Assembly (NCBI GenBank): GCA_018398805.1
Contig: JAGFBZ010000899.1
Coordinates: 1,219,001 to 1,283,000 of the forward strand
Reading direction: 5' to 3'
Length of the DNA: 64,000 bases
From: Hirundichthys speculiger
Taxonomy: Eukaryota > Chordata > Actinopteri > Beloniformes > Exocoetidae
How positions within the stretch are numbered: the stretch's first letter is position 1; the number at the start of each line of letters is the position of its first letter. A model generated the notes under the pieces. It saw only the letters and a program-made list of their open reading frames with translations. It did not search any database and was not told the DNA's origin. The position numbers and the translations under genes were made by a program. This document shows positions 1-12,069 of the stretch, in pieces.

Positions 1-480
1 AGAGGTGCAGTTAGGTATGGCAAAAAAATTATATTTATGTCATAAGGGCCTTGATACATTTAAAATATTAAATAAATCATTTTAAAATATATAGAATATT
101 TTCCAGTGATGTAGTATTGGACCGTTTATGCATTGGTGACCTATCTGGATGTACCCCACTTCTTAGTCAATGGCAGCTGGGACGGACCATGAACAGCATC
201 CATTCATCCATCCATCAAGCAGCATCTTTAACAGAAAGGTCCAGACTCTCTGCATCTACATCTCCTCCAGCTCTTACCGAAGGATACCAAGGTGTCCGCA
301 GGCCAACCAAGAAATATTATCTCTCTTATCTCTCTCTCTAGTTACTTAATTATGTTTATCATAATTATGAATCATGTTATTGTATTGTTTTTGGGTTTCA
401 ATTACATGTGCCAGGAGCCTTACTCAGCCACAGGTCTTTGTGATATTTAAGTGTTTGTTTTGCCCTTTCAGGAGATCCAG
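1..480. other. no recognised feature
   Basis: AT-rich sequence with a short (CATC)n stretch near 198-217. No open frame with a recognisable domain and no repeat family that I can name. A pyrimidine-rich tract before the cag at about 469-471 could pass for a splice acceptor, but nothing supports an exon after it. Confidence 0.4.
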
Positions 481-499
481 GTTACTGTAGCGACAATTG

Positions 500-990
500 G
501 TACCGTGCGATGGATGTGTCGATCGATGGACTAGGGCTGATGAACAGTGATTATGTTTGTTCGACTCGGTCTCATTTTACTGTTAACTCGTTCCTGTTAG
601 CTTACTTCCTAGTTATTTACTGCGGTAGAGACTTGGGGATGTTAGTGGCGGTCAGGAGGAGTGTTAAGGATACGGTTCGAGATGTGGATCTGGGGAATCT
701 GGGAGTTGCTATTTGATGTTTCGGATGTGTCGAATAAATGCAATGTGTCTATTCTGGATTATTCTGTAATGCGGTTCACAGTTAACTCTGATCGGGTCGA
801 GAGTCTGAGGGGTTTTCTTTACTGTCTTTGTTCACTGTCCTCCTTATGTCTTATGAGGCCTGTTTGTTTCTATTGGTCGTGTACTCTTTAGGCATAGTGG
901 TTTAGGGTTCCCTATGAAAGCCATGTGCGGGGTTCTGGGCGCTTGCGGCGTCGTCTGTGATAAACTCGTTTATCAGTCTTAACCTCGGGC
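500..990 (+). pseudogene. possible internal region of a decayed endogenous retrovirus
   Basis: This block is less AT-rich than its flanks and holds two overlapping short open frames (510-716 and 661-891) without any motif I can name. I attach it to the retroviral remnant only because the env transmembrane relic, polypurine tract and LTR follow directly on the same strand. It could be surface-envelope sequence decayed past recognition, or unrelated DNA. Inference from position and composition only. Confidence 0.2.
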
Positions 991-994
991 TAGT

Positions 995-1656
995 GTGGGA
1001 TGTGCTATTTGGCTATGCTTCTTCCATGTGTGGGTGTTTATGATCCCTGAAACCTGCCATCGTGTTAATATGCAAATTATCCACAATGTTGGAAGTACTT
1101 CAGACGTTCTCAATTGGAGTTCAGGTCCTGCGCGACGTGGGCCTGCAAAATGCTTGGTCTTAGACCAGCTCCTCGCAGGGCACGGAGGGGGGCGTCTGTC
1201 TGTTGTAGGTGAGGCCTGCTGCAGTTATGTTGCGTTTTGGTGGTATTTACTCCAGTTAAGGTTTCTCTTTTTTGAATTTTGCATTTTTTCCTGTGATGCC
1301 TCTTTTGCATAATAGGAAACCTGATTCTTTCCGGACCTTTCCGGATGCACCTGTGGGTGTTTCTGGTGATTGAGTACTGGTCATTCAGTCATCTGGTTAG
1401 GTAGGCATTGTGTTTTCCCGATGGGGTTTGGCTGTAGTCTAGAGTAGTTAGCCTCCAGGGATCTTTGGTTGTTCCTCTTATTTTCAGGAATCTGGAAATC
1501 AAAATTGAACTAAAATTTAAGATTCAAACTCCAAATTCAGTCAGGCGATCAACCAATTCCAATCTGATCCTGAGCAGCGTACACATAGTGGGGAACAGCG
1601 TGCTCTAGGGCTGTGATCTAGATAAGCTTGTCACGTGTACAACAAAAAGTGGGGAA
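995..1656 (+). pseudogene. degenerate retroviral env transmembrane region (endogenous retrovirus relic)
   Basis: The frame from 995 to 1312 contains, at residues about 57-76, LDQLLAGHGG followed by GEACC. This is the arrangement of the conserved transmembrane-subunit segment (the heptad-rich 'immunosuppressive' region followed by the CX6CC disulphide motif) of gammaretrovirus-type envelopes. The first cysteine of CX6CC is missing and the frame ends soon after, so no complete envelope is encoded. About 330 bases after the stop a purine-rich run (1642-1655) precedes a TG dinucleotide, matching polypurine-tract and LTR order. No gag or pol is recognisable upstream. The relic is broken and old. 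Family level (gamma/epsilon-like) is a tentative inference from the TM motif and the polypurine tract. Confidence 0.5.
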
Positions 1657-1945
1657 TGTTGGTTGAAAATTGCATCAGGTCACTGTGACCTGTTTCTTAG
1701 TATCTAATGTGGAATATCTAATTCTGGACTCAGGTGCCATGGCAATGTTTTTCTGAGGCTGGCTGAGAGGAATGTAGCTCAAGGCTCAAATGTGATAACA
1801 AGTAGTTAAAATGACTGTGTTTCCTTAATTAATTGTCTTGTGCTGTAAAAGGGTTGTCCTGTACGCTGCTGTGAGTTACAATGACCATCTCTGCCATAAA
1901 CACTGGAGATTAAATTCACTTGCACTCTCTGTCCGGTTGTCCAGT
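1642..1945 (+). mobile_element. retroviral polypurine tract and 3' LTR remnant
   Basis: acaaaaagtgggga (1642-1655) resembles a retroviral polypurine tract. Sequence from 1657 begins TGTT as an LTR would. About 190 bases in there is a weak TATA-like run (tgtaaaaggg), and attaaa at 1909-1914 can serve as polyadenylation signal. The 3' edge is not resolved: a CA near 1944 is plausible, giving an LTR of about 290 bases. No target duplication could be defined, because the 5' half of the provirus is not visible. The order env relic, polypurine tract, LTR is the main support. Confidence 0.45.
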
Positions 1946-1949
1946 CAAG

Positions 1950-2811
1950 TGCTTTAAGTGTTGTATAATTGCCTCACTAGAACTCACTAATTATTGGTAA
2001 ATTATTATACATCAATAGTAAAATTTATTTAACATACAGCAAAATACGTAATTTCTTACACTGTAAATAAATCACACTTGCTGTACGGAAGGAAAGGGCA
2101 GAATTTACATTTAAATAAATTTACACTTTTTTATGATGTGCTCGGACTGTGAGCTTCCCCTATTTGAAAGACCAGAAATCTCCACTGGTGTGCTGCCAAA
2201 CCACAGGTCCATAAAGTAACATAAGGTTCTGCGTAGCTTCATGGCAGAAACTGTACTCAAGTATTCTTTTTGTCAGATTTATTAAGCTTCCTAACCATTG
2301 TTCCAGTCTCTTTAATGCTGAATGGATACAGCCACCCCCTGCACCCACCCAAACTCAGCAATTTGTACATAAAAAACATTAATTGCAGCAAAACTAAATA
2401 GACATAAGAATTAAAGCAACAGCAAACAAGAAACACCAGATTGCCCATTGTGGAATTGAGACACTCATCAGTGAAGCAAAGAAAAGAAAATCTGTTTTGT
2501 CTGGTGCTCTCAGCTATTGAATCACAAAGAAAAAATAAACAACTGGATGGAAGAAAGTGAAAGAAGTGATAAACACTCAAAATTAGACTTAAAAAAAAAA
2601 CCCTGGCAGAGGTTAAACAGAAAAGGCTTAATTACAATCAAGAGACCAAAAACCATATGAGAAACTAAGAAGCACATATATTGGGGAAAACAGCATAAAG
2701 TGGAGATAAGTAGAAATGAAAGATAGATTTAAAGACATAGCATGGTACTTTTCTTATAGCCCCCATATTTAAATAAGGAGTATAAATAAAAGGCCATGAG
2801 AAACAAAACCA
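1950..2811. other. no recognised feature
   Basis: AT-rich sequence. Several short open frames occur on the minus strand between 2160 and 2930, but none shows a domain, conserved motif or plausible exon borders. Confidence 0.4.
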
Positions 2812-3127
2812 TACATCCATCATTGATACCTGCTTACTCCTGTGCAGCTGGAGCCTGTCCCAGTTCTCTTTGGGGAAAAAGGCACTGGTACACCCTGGAC
2901 AGACTGCCAATCCATTGTAGGGCCACATGTAGAGAAGCAGCCATTACACTCACACTCATTCCTACAGGGAATTTAGAACCACCAATTAACCTGACAAGAT
3001 GTTTTTAGGACTGAGGGAGGAAGCTGGAGTACCCAGAGAAAATCAACACAAGCACAAGAACATGCAAACTCATCACTGAAGGCTTCTGCTGGGATTCAAA
3101 CCAGGAACCTCCTTACCGTGACATCAA
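2812..3127 (-). repeat. tRNA-derived SINE, DANA/mermaid (V-SINE) type, diverged copy
   Basis: Read on the minus strand this starts with a degraded tRNA-like head, runs through the conserved central segment (the complement of catgcaaactc and of the ggaggaagctggagtaccc stretch), and ends in a (GGAT)n-type tail. The plus strand shows this as catccatcattgatacctgc at the left edge. Same family as the copies at 19311 and 28967, but more diverged and with a degraded B box. Family name rests on recognition of the central domain shared by zebrafish DANA/mermaid-like SINEs. Confidence 0.7.
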
Positions 3128-3129
3128 AT

Positions 3130-6100
3130 TGTCCATTTTTGTTTTATGCTAAATAACCTTACATTTATTTCCATTGTCAATTAACCATATTGGGCTGAAA
3201 ATGCTCTAAAAAGGTAATTGAGCTTTTTGAAAAATTCTCAAGGTTCATTTCAATTTAAAAACCAGTTGTATGTATGAAATCCACGCATGTCTGCTTTTTG
3301 TTGTGTGAACAGTCTATATGCATCTGATACCACAACTTCTTAGCCTCTCTGTGGTCATTATTCAGGTTTTGTAGAATGGTTGTACTGTCTGGTATTATGT
3401 CAATTATTGACCAGGTGTAATTTATGATTCTAACAAAAGAGTGAACAAAAATACCATCAATTTTCAAGTTCTGAAATAAAACATAAAAATCACCAATAAA
3501 TAATATAATGCTTTCAAGTCAAAAGGGATTATAACAAGGTATGAACATTAAGTGAGTGAAAAATATCCATCCTGTATGCTGCATGTACCACCTTTATAAA
3601 TGTTTTAGACTGTTTGATAATTTATGGTAACATAAAACAGTAATTCATTCTCCATCAGTGCATCCCTTTTGCTCAGAGGTACTCTGAGCTTGACATCTGT
3701 CCATCGTATGGATCCTATTAGTCACTCTGCAAAATATTCATTCAAATGTGCAAACGATTGAGAGTGAATTTTGTGGTTAAAAGGTTTGACAATTGACAGA
3801 GTTTTAAATGGTCTAAAGCTGATGGAACTTGTTTTGCATTTTTTGTCGATTTAAGACCCTGTTTATTTCCGAAAAATTAAATAAGCTACACCATGACTGC
3901 GAACTACTGCTTCTTTTTCTTTTTTCTTGCAGTATTGATATTGTTTTTTCAAACTCTGCGATCGTTCCATCATGCAACCGTTGATATTTCCCCAACCAGA
4001 CTGACAGGTGAGATCAGCCAGAAACACACAAGTACAGACAATCAATTTGTAAACAAACCCGAACCTTTCATTTGATAATGCTCACAGATTCACATGCACA
4101 CAAATACCTTGATTTGACTGGTCTGACATCCACTCTGGCATCTATTTTAGAAAGAAAAATGCAGCAACGTGGGTTTGTGAATGCATGAAAGAGAGATTGC
4201 CTCCAGATTCCCACTGGTTTCCTTCCACATTCCAGATCAATATTGTCTAGTCTAGTTAGAGCATCTGATAAATGGGGAGTCAACATAGTTTCTCTCCTCC
4301 AACTAACTGCAATTCTTGCCCTTATTAAATCAAACTGTGAATGCTTATCACAAATGTTTTGTAATGAGGCAAAGAGGTAAAATCACATTCAGTATTGCGA
4401 AAGAATCATGAGGTGAAATGATCTTGACAGAAAATGCCAGTCTGTTGTGCCACAGATGTGGATATTCTGAACATTATAGAAACAAATATTTGTGCATTCA
4501 GGCTTTGAGAATGGATTCTCAACTCGGACGTGACTTCAAGAAAGCAAAAAATTGTGATGTGCATTTGTTGGACTGTTCTTTACACAGATTTTGTATGTTG
4601 TGTAATGTGTACGTGCTTTTATCCATCCATCACACACTTAGCCTTTAATAACTACTACTTGATAAAAGCTGTTATTCACATGTCGACCAAAAGTCCAAAA
4701 GTACAAAAATACAAATAGACATTGAAAGCAATATGTCAGGCATGGAGAGAAAAAAAATCTACTCACAAAGTACTTGCTGCATGTATATTTGTTTTCTAGA
4801 AATATAACGTGGCAACATCTATTCCCTGTGACTTGGTTGTTCTATGCAGTGCCAAAATAAATGTGATGGACTGTAGTTGCAAGAGTACAAAAATGCCCTG
4901 AGAGTCTAACCAGGCGTGGAGGGGCTTTGGTTCCTGTGGAAATTATATTTTAGGTCCTCTGGTTATGAAGCTGATTAGGCTTCCACTCATTTTCCAATGA
5001 TCTCAATAAGTGAACTCACAATGCTCCACTATCTAAAGTAGCCCTTTGTCCTTGTTTGGTCTGTGAAAACTGCCTTTGCTTTATTTTCAGTCTCCTTAGT
5101 CTGTCCAATGTATAGATACAGGGCAGAATTAGCTTGCTTCACTGTCTCTGAAGGGCTTCACTGCCTCCAAAATGGTTGACTTGGTAATGGGAAACATCAT
5201 CATTCCTCTCTGTTTGTCACTCTGGTCTAGGTCTGACATGTCACCATTATTGCTCAGGGTTTTGGCTACTTGGGTCCTGGTCCTGGCCTCGCATCCTTCA
5301 AGCATTTTATGCTGTGTTCACACTGCAGGCCACATTGTCCAATTCCAGTACAATCTAAGTTTGGTACATTTGTGATTTGAGGGCTCACATTCATAACTAC
5401 AAGTACCTTGTAATTATACAGCCATTAATTTAAGTGAGGGGAAGAGTAAAGCATTTACATCCATTGACTTAAATAGACTGATTGAGTGAAGAGTGAACGT
5501 CATTAAATACTACCAAAGGTCATACATGTAAAAACAGTGATTAAGCTTTTTTTTTTCTTTCAAAAGACAAAAATATTATTAAAAATAAAACTAAAGGGAA
5601 AAGATAACTCTGTCAAAGTAACCAATAAAGAGAAATCAAGTATGATCTAATCAATGCACAGTATGCATGTATATTTGAACACACATAAGATAAAGGCTCT
5701 TTCATAAGCTGACTTGTTCTGGGAACAGAATCTCTTTGCATGCACACCTTATCTGTCTTTCTGAGACATATCTAACTGCCTCCCTATTACTTTCCCATTA
5801 CACGCTGCCACTCTGTGGCATTTTCACAAAACCTTTGCTTCAGTGAGAAAACATGATGGCTCCCAATTGATAGCATGTTAAAAAGGTCACACATCCAAAT
5901 AAATGCCAACAATGCCAAAGTATCCCCCTAATATAAGCACTCAAACAAAACAGAGGCTTTGTGCACACACAGGGACATCCCAGTCTGGCTGAAAAGACTT
6001 GGTGTAATGTGAGTTTGGCCTTTAATTAAATAGTGCAGGATTGATTTTTCTTTCCTTCTTTTTTGTCTTAGCCACAGATGGATCTGTAGAAGAAACTTTG

Positions 6101-6312
6101 CTTAATTATGACTTTTGACGGTGTCCAATATGTCTAATTTTATGGATTTCAGAGGGCACATAAAAATAACAGAATGAAGCTTATATTAAAGGAAGACTAT
6201 GTTAGATTTTTTTTCCTTTTATTTAAATCCTCCTAGACTTTTCAGTGTCCTGCCCACATAATTGTTAGTAGTACACAAAAGCACTGCACTCAACTCATAT
6301 TAGCACCCTAAG
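3130..6312. other. long stretch without recognised genes
   Basis: AT-rich single-copy-looking DNA. I find no transposase, reverse transcriptase, tRNA-like head, terminal repeat pair or exon-like open frame that I can defend. Short open frames (for example 3813-4075 on both strands) overlap one another and look random. Confidence 0.35.
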
Positions 6313-6406
6313 TGTGCATTCATACCAGCCTTGTTTGGTCCTCTTTAAACGGACCAGAGTTTGTTTGCTCAAAAAGTCCGGTTGGTTTTGGGAGGTGTGA
6401 ATGCAC
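6313..6406. repeat. short foldback (MITE-like) repeat
   Basis: The outer bases form an inverted repeat: tgtgcattcatacc at the left and ggtgtgaatgcaca at the right. Inside are palindromic tracts around ccggttggttttggg and ggaccagagtttgtttgctc. This layout is common for small non-autonomous hAT-type repeats of fish. No target duplication is clear, so the superfamily is a guess. Confidence 0.4.
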
Positions 6407-6409
6407 AAC

Positions 6410-8690
6410 TTTTACATTGCATCCATTAGCTAATATGCTAACTGACAAAGAACAGCTAGTTAACTAAATTTACTTTACAAAACTTACGAACTAAATTCAA
6501 CGGCATGACACAAAGTGAAACTTGTTTGGCTCACTATTGTCTATACTGCTTGACAGGAAGTGACACAGACCCTAGCTGCCATAAAGCACATCACAATTGG
6601 ACATCAGTCTGGACATTGGTCCAAGTGCGTTGTACTGGGTCTGTAAGATGATTATTCATTGCTGAAATGGGCAAGACAAAATTAGAGTGGATAACTTTAT
6701 TATATTATTATCCAAAAGAAGAAACCACAGAGACAGCATGCAGTGATATATTGGTCCGCCAAGAAGATAATGAGTTAAGTGGTTTTTTTTTGCAAACCCT
6801 TTTCTTCTCGTAGCCCTGGCCAGTAAGTAAAAGCCAGTTCCAGATTTACCTTTGTCCAGTCTTTTGCTTGGTCATTCTTTCTTCCTTATTTCCCCTGACC
6901 TGGTGCTTTATGGTTTCTTCAGTAGTTCTCCCATTGAGAATGTCTCAAGAATACTGGGCCAGCTGGCCTCTTAGCCAGGCATCGGTGTATATACTATTTC
7001 CAAGGTATCCTTTTCAGGATCACAGAGGAACATTTTGTCAAATGTTACCCTTGCTAGAGAGTCTACTTTTGCTGAAGTCATAGAGGCTTTAATCAGTCTT
7101 GAAAGTGCTTTTGATGAGCATCTAAGTTTCACATTTCACAAGCAAATACTCCAGACAATACAAATTCAAGGACAGTGGTTCCACCATTGGCTAGGAAATT
7201 TTTGAATTTGTCTGTATTTCCAAATTCATTTAGTTATGAGTGTTTAGTATATATATTTTAAATGTCAATCTTGAATCATGACCACAGAGCTTCTTTAGTT
7301 TGGGAGTCAATAGATTAACGTTCAGCTGTTTTTAAAATTCTTCACATCCATAGTATGGTGTCTTGTCATGGAATGAAAAAGGAAATTATGTGCGACAATA
7401 CATTAATTTATTAAATATAATGAGAAAAGAATGATTGATGATTATAAGCTCTTAAGCATTTCTTTTGTTTTCTCCCTTTACATGCTCTAACACCAATGTC
7501 AGATGAACCTCCAGTTTGACCTTATAAGCAAAGCCTCACCCTGAAAACAGGTGCCATTATAGAGGCACCAGACATCACTCTTCTTTGCAGTTAATAACAG
7601 ATGATTTAGCCATAACTGTATTAAGAGAAGTCGATACAGTATGACAGCAGTAATGCTGTGGAGCTGCCCTGTGACTAACCCTGTAGCAACAAATAATACA
7701 GAGCTCCTAATGTGTTTAGTGACCTGTGCCTCACACACCTTTAATACAATTGTGTTGCTGATATATCTGACAATGAAAACATTAAAAAAAAGAGTTAAGT
7801 AGAGATAAAGAAAGTTATAGATGCACATTGTTAATTGTGTTACATGCATAAGCTTTAAATATCTGGTTAAGAATTTTCATTAAAATGTTCCTTTTTTCTA
7901 TCATTTTTTTGTTCTCCAGTGAAAAGATCAGATGTGAAGTTCTCAATTATAACAACATACTGGGGTCATTGTACATAAAAAGAAAACAATTGCCGAGTTG
8001 GGGATCTGAGTAATAGTCAAAGAACCACACTGTTTCATTTTACGAGGTTGGATACACCTCATTACATGGCCTGTGTATTATAACTGTACAGAAAAAAAAT
8101 CAAAATATATTATATTTATACTTTATAAAAGAATTTAATAGAAAGAACACACACTATATTTACCAGACTCACCACAATTCTATAAACATTACCACTACAG
8201 AAGAAAATAGATGCTGATGTGGATGCAGCCACATTCAATAGTATTTAAATAAATGAGGATGTAAGAAATGCTTGTGTCTATTGGTCTTTGGAGAGCTGTA
8301 CAAGGCAAGACAGGATAAAACTGCTTCCAACAGGGAAGTGGGAGCTCTGTCATCCTATAGAGAGCAGTTTGGCAATTTGCAAATGTGGCTTTTAAATTGC
8401 AAAATGGCCAAACCTTCAAAAGGTGCTACCATTGTTCATTTTTAAAGCATTATTACAGCATGATGATCAGCTGGAAATGGGAGGATTACAGTAACACCCC
8501 ACTCTTTTCTACAAAGACAGAAGACTCAGAGGAACCATATGTGATGCAGTAAACTGATCCAATGATAAACGTGCAGTGATTAGTTGAACATATTAAGAGA
8601 ACCTTCAGTAAAATGTCTTCAATTAACAGTTCTTAATTTTAGACTCTTAAAAAATGTCATTAATGCCTTGTTTCAGAGTATGAATGGGCA
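6410..8690. other. long stretch without recognised genes
   Basis: AT-rich sequence. Open frames on the minus strand at 7499-7849 and 8195-8419 show no domain and have the base composition of the surrounding non-coding DNA. No repeat family was recognised. Confidence 0.35.
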
Positions 8691-8960
8691 CTACGAGTGA
8701 TTTTTGTTTTTATCCGATATCAAGTAATACTGGAGCTATAATGCCGATATCAATATCGATACTGATGCTGATATTTTTGGAAGTCTTGTTGTGTACACAA
8801 ATAAAAGAACAGGGTGTCTGTAATTTTTATGTTGAAATTTAAAATTCATTACAAAAGTCATTGCTTGATCTATGATTAATTTTTTTTTAAAAGCAATCAA
8901 ACTTCTCTATTTTGTTTTTTCATTTTTTTTATACCAAAACAGGTAAAACAGTTTATTGTT
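8690..8960. mobile_element. fragment resembling a hAT terminus (GATATCGATA-rich)
   Basis: Between 8717 and 8780 the sequence is dominated by interleaved CCGATATC and ATCGATAC motifs. The same kind of run is found at both ends of the hAT element at 50402-55607. I read it as a diverged end fragment of that or a related hAT family. No second terminus or target duplication is visible next to it, and it abuts the TTAA of the piggyBac-like element at 8992. Confidence 0.35.
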
Positions 8961-9375
8961 CAATGTTCTGAACTGATGATGGGTAAGTGACTTAACCCTT
9001 GTGTGATATTAGGGTCTTTTGGACCCATTTTCAATCTTTACTAAAATAAAAATCATACAAGTAATACTTTTTTCAACTTGAAACTCATTGTCCTTGGCTT
9101 ATTTTATGTGAGGGGCATGGAGGATAACTTTTTTGGGGGGAGCTCCCACTCTACACCCCCCCTTCACATTTACATCACTCTCAGGGTGTTTGGGTCCAAA
9201 GGACCCCAATGTAAAACAATAGGGCAGTAGTCTACTCTACAGCTTTAGTGTGAACATTGGAATAGGACCATATAGATTGTTGCATACCTTTTATTTGCCT
9301 TCCTTCTACCAGAGACTAGAATACCCTAACAGGGGGGTGGAGTAGGGGATATATTTTTCCCAATCAAACTTGACC

Positions 9376-9665
9376 CAAGGGGGCGGGGCTTCACTACCAC
9401 GCCATTATGCAACAGGAATCCTACATCCCAGCCCCTGTGTGTGCTAGAGACATGATGCATGCACCAGGGGTCAACAGGGGCATCCCTGAGTGCACCTTAC
9501 TGTCACACAACCACCCTTGATCAAAGGGGGCGGGGTTTCGCTACCACGCCACCCGCAACACAAATCCCACAATCAAGCCCCTGTGTGTGCTAGAGATATG
9601 ATGCACGCAGTACTGTCCCTCCACAGGGACAGCCCTGAGTGCACCATACAGTTAGTTGTCCTGTC
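9376..9665 (+). repeat. left-arm tandem repeat, two units of about 147 bp
   Basis: gggcggggcttcactaccac at 9381 recurs with few changes at 9528 (gggcggggtttcgctaccac). Both units also contain cccctgtgtgtgctagaga followed by a atgatgcatgca-like motif and a tgagtgcacc motif. These units are inverted relatives of the right-arm array. Confidence 0.8.
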
Positions 9666-9754
9666 CTTTTCCTACCTTGAATTGATGTGTGTACTCCATT
9701 AGATTTAGTTTGTTTTACAGATTGAAGACCATCATCTCCTCCAACCTGTCAAAT

Positions 9755-9772
9755 ACACACACACACACACAC
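9755..9772. repeat. (CA)n microsatellite
   Basis: About nine CA units in the loop between the two satellite arms of the foldback element. Confidence 0.9.
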
Positions 9773-9899
9773 TAGGCTATTTTTTGACTACTGTATGCAC
9801 ATGCACACACGAAAGCTTTCAACATAGCATATACTGCATTCTTCTGCACTCTATGTTACACTCTATATGTAAACAAACTCACACATGGGCACGAACATA

Positions 9900-10495
9900 C
9901 ACACAAGGGCTAAGTTGTGGGATTCGTCGCATGCATGATGGCAAAACTCCGCCCCTCCAAGGTGACAGTCAGTACAGGGAAGGTCAGTGACATCACAGCA
10001 ATGCACCAGTAACCCTCCAGTGAAGACAGCGTGTCTCTAGGCCACACAGAGACTGAGAAGTGGGAGTTGTTGCGTGCATGATGGCGAGACTCCGCCCCCA
10101 AAGGTCGAGGTCATTATAGGGAGGGTCAGTGATGTCAAGGCTACCCACCAGTAACCCACTAGTGAAAATAGCATGTCTCTAGCCCACACAGAGTTTGAGA
10201 AGTGGGATTTGTGGCATGTGTGATGATGAAACTCTGCCCCCAAAGGGCGAGGTCATCATAGGGAGGGTCAGTGATGTCACAGCTACCCACCAGTAACCCT
10301 CCAGTGAAGACAGTGTGTCTCTAGCCCACACAGAGGCTGAGAAGTGGGGCTGGTGGCGTGGAAAAAAGCATTTCGAATTGGCTCCTCCCCCTCAGGTTGG
10401 AAAAAACCTAGTGGTAGGTCAGTGACCTAAAGGGCATCCTCAAGTTTCCTCCGGTGAAAACAGAATGTCTCTAGCCTGCACAGGGGCTGAGTTAT
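9900..10495 (-). repeat. right-arm tandem repeat, about four units of 142-150 bp
   Basis: The motif tgtctctagcccacacagag recurs at about 10032, 10174, 10316 and, diverged, 10466: spacings of 142, 142 and 150. Each unit also carries actccgcccc-like and cagtaaccctccagtgaa-like motifs. The complement of a unit matches the left-arm units (gggcggag, ctagagaca and catgcatcat motifs), so the two arrays can pair. Confidence 0.85.
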
Positions 10496-10619
10496 GGTAT
10501 AAACCCCAAGGGGTCCAAAGGACCCCTTAACACCCCGAGAGTGCAGAAAATCCTAACACCACACAAGGGTTAATGAAATCAGAATATTTGCTCTTATTCT
10601 TTCCCTCTCAATTAAATGT

Positions 10620-11050
10620 GCATTCCTTGGCATTCAAGACTGGATGAGAAAGCGGGAGGATCTCCTATAGTGGTACAGCAGATCTGAAGGAAGCCTCAGA
10701 CTGAACACACTGTTGACTGAATGTGTTGTGAAGAGGATGTTCATGATCGCCCATTATGTTTTTCATTTTATAAAGTGCACTATCAGCTCCAGAGGCTTCA
10801 GAACAGTCCCCAGAACAGAACTCGTTAGTTTGTTCGCTTTCTTTAAGTCACTGGCTCTGGTGCTGATCCCCAAACAGATGACTACAGATAGGATTGTACT
10901 CTCCACAACAGACTTATAGAAGATATGAAACATCTTGCTGCAAACACTGAAGGACCTAAGCTTCCTAGAGAAGAAAAGTCTGCCTTATCTCTTCTTATAA
11001 GTAGCATGAGAGTTGCCTCTCCAATCCAGTCTGTTGTGCAGTAATCACTG
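10620..11050 (-). pseudogene. Rex1-like non-LTR retrotransposon, 3' reverse-transcriptase fragment
   Basis: The complement of 11050-10770 translates, with small breaks, to the C-terminal end of a fish LINE reverse transcriptase. LHNRLDW is followed by a YKK-type motif, then LRSFSVCSKMFHIFYKSVVE and a run ending SSVLGTVL. This is the conserved region just after the palm/thumb in Rex1 (Rex-Babar clade, CR1-related) elements. 10620-10770 continues as 3' sequence of the same family. The catalytic palm is absent and a stop interrupts the YKK region. Rex1 versus a close CR1-like relative cannot be settled by eye. Confidence 0.65.
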
Positions 11051-11059
11051 GCATAGTAG

Positions 11060-12060
11060 TGAAACTTCTCCTTGCTGTTTTTCGCATAAGTTGAAAAATC
11101 TCAACTTGTGTGGTGGATTTCACGGATGGTGTATAGCATCCAATGCTAGTAGCAGATTACAAACAACTAGCAGACTTTTGAAGAATGAACTTTTCTTACT
11201 TGTTTGACTGAAGTGAAAGTGTACAGTCTAGTCTAGTGTTGGCTGTTGCAGCTACAAGTTGGAATTAGCAATGTTAGCACTGGCATCAAGCCACACTAGG
11301 GTGCACGCACTGGCTGATGGAGGGTCATTGGTAATGAGGTGTAAGAAAAAAAAAAAAAGAGGGAATGGTTAGAGAGGGTTTATTTTCCAGCGAAATGTTT
11401 GTGAACAAATCAAAAAAAACTTTCTCATCACCACTACTTTCAGCTAATCCTTAAGAGAGTTTGGCCAAGAAGCAACTATTGATTTTGAGCAACTTGTGAA
11501 TTTGTTCACCTCCTCAACGTCAGCTCCACTGATGCAGACTGAGCTGAGTGCATGTGTATCTTTAGCCACAAGCTCTGGGAGACAAAGACTTACTGGAGCA
11601 CTGGTCCTCTGCTCCTCAAATCTTTCACGTTGTTGAGATCTTCACATCCATGAAATATGCAGTACAACATAGCAACATTTCACGTGCTCATCTGCTCCAA
11701 CTATGATTTCTTCTGCACACACACACACACACACACACACGTATATAGTGTAAAAGTACTTTTACATTCAAAAATAGTTTTCTGTGTTACTGTGGCAACT
11801 ACTCCTTGAGTTTCATCTCTGAGGTGTGGTCTCTCCAGTCTCTCACCATTTCTCTCCTTATTTATTGATTGCGATTGACAGTCCATTCACTCTATACTCC
11901 TCTCATTCCGCTTTTACCGCTTTCTTCCCTTATGTTCTGTTTTTCATGTTAAAAGCATTAAACCAAACAGATTGTGTTATCAGAGGTAGGTATATCTCAA
12001 TATCAAATTTGTAACATTCTGATCAACAATATAGTTTATAGTCTGAAATGCAGCCAGCTG
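11060..12060. other. no recognised gene
   Basis: Mostly AT-rich sequence with a poly-A run near 11346-11359 and one (CA)n tract. No family recognised. Confidence 0.35.
11716..11740. repeat. (CA)n microsatellite
   Basis: About twelve uninterrupted CA units, followed by gtatatag. Confidence 0.95.
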
Positions 12061-12069
12061 TAGTCAGTT

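Larger units (their letters stand above)
8996..10570. mobile_element. piggyBac-like foldback element with satellite-type arms
   Basis: TTAA lies on both sides (8992-8995 and 10571-10574). The ends are inverted copies: ccctTGTGTGATATTAGG on the left and the complement of cctaacaccacacaaggg on the right, giving the CCC...GGG ends and TTAA duplication typical of piggyBac elements. A second inverted block, actctcagggtgtttgg with gggtccaaaggacccc, lies at 9176-9206 and in the right end at 10511-10547. The interior holds two tandem units of about 147 bases on the left arm (from about 9376) and about four of 142-150 bases in opposite orientation on the right (about 9900-10490). A (CA)n tract lies between them. 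No transposase is present, so it is non-autonomous. Confidence 0.75.

Noticed and set aside
9360..10500. CRISPR-like array of repeats
   Set aside because: Units are 142-150 bp with no short repeat/spacer alternation, in inverted arms, inside a eukaryotic TTAA-flanked element.
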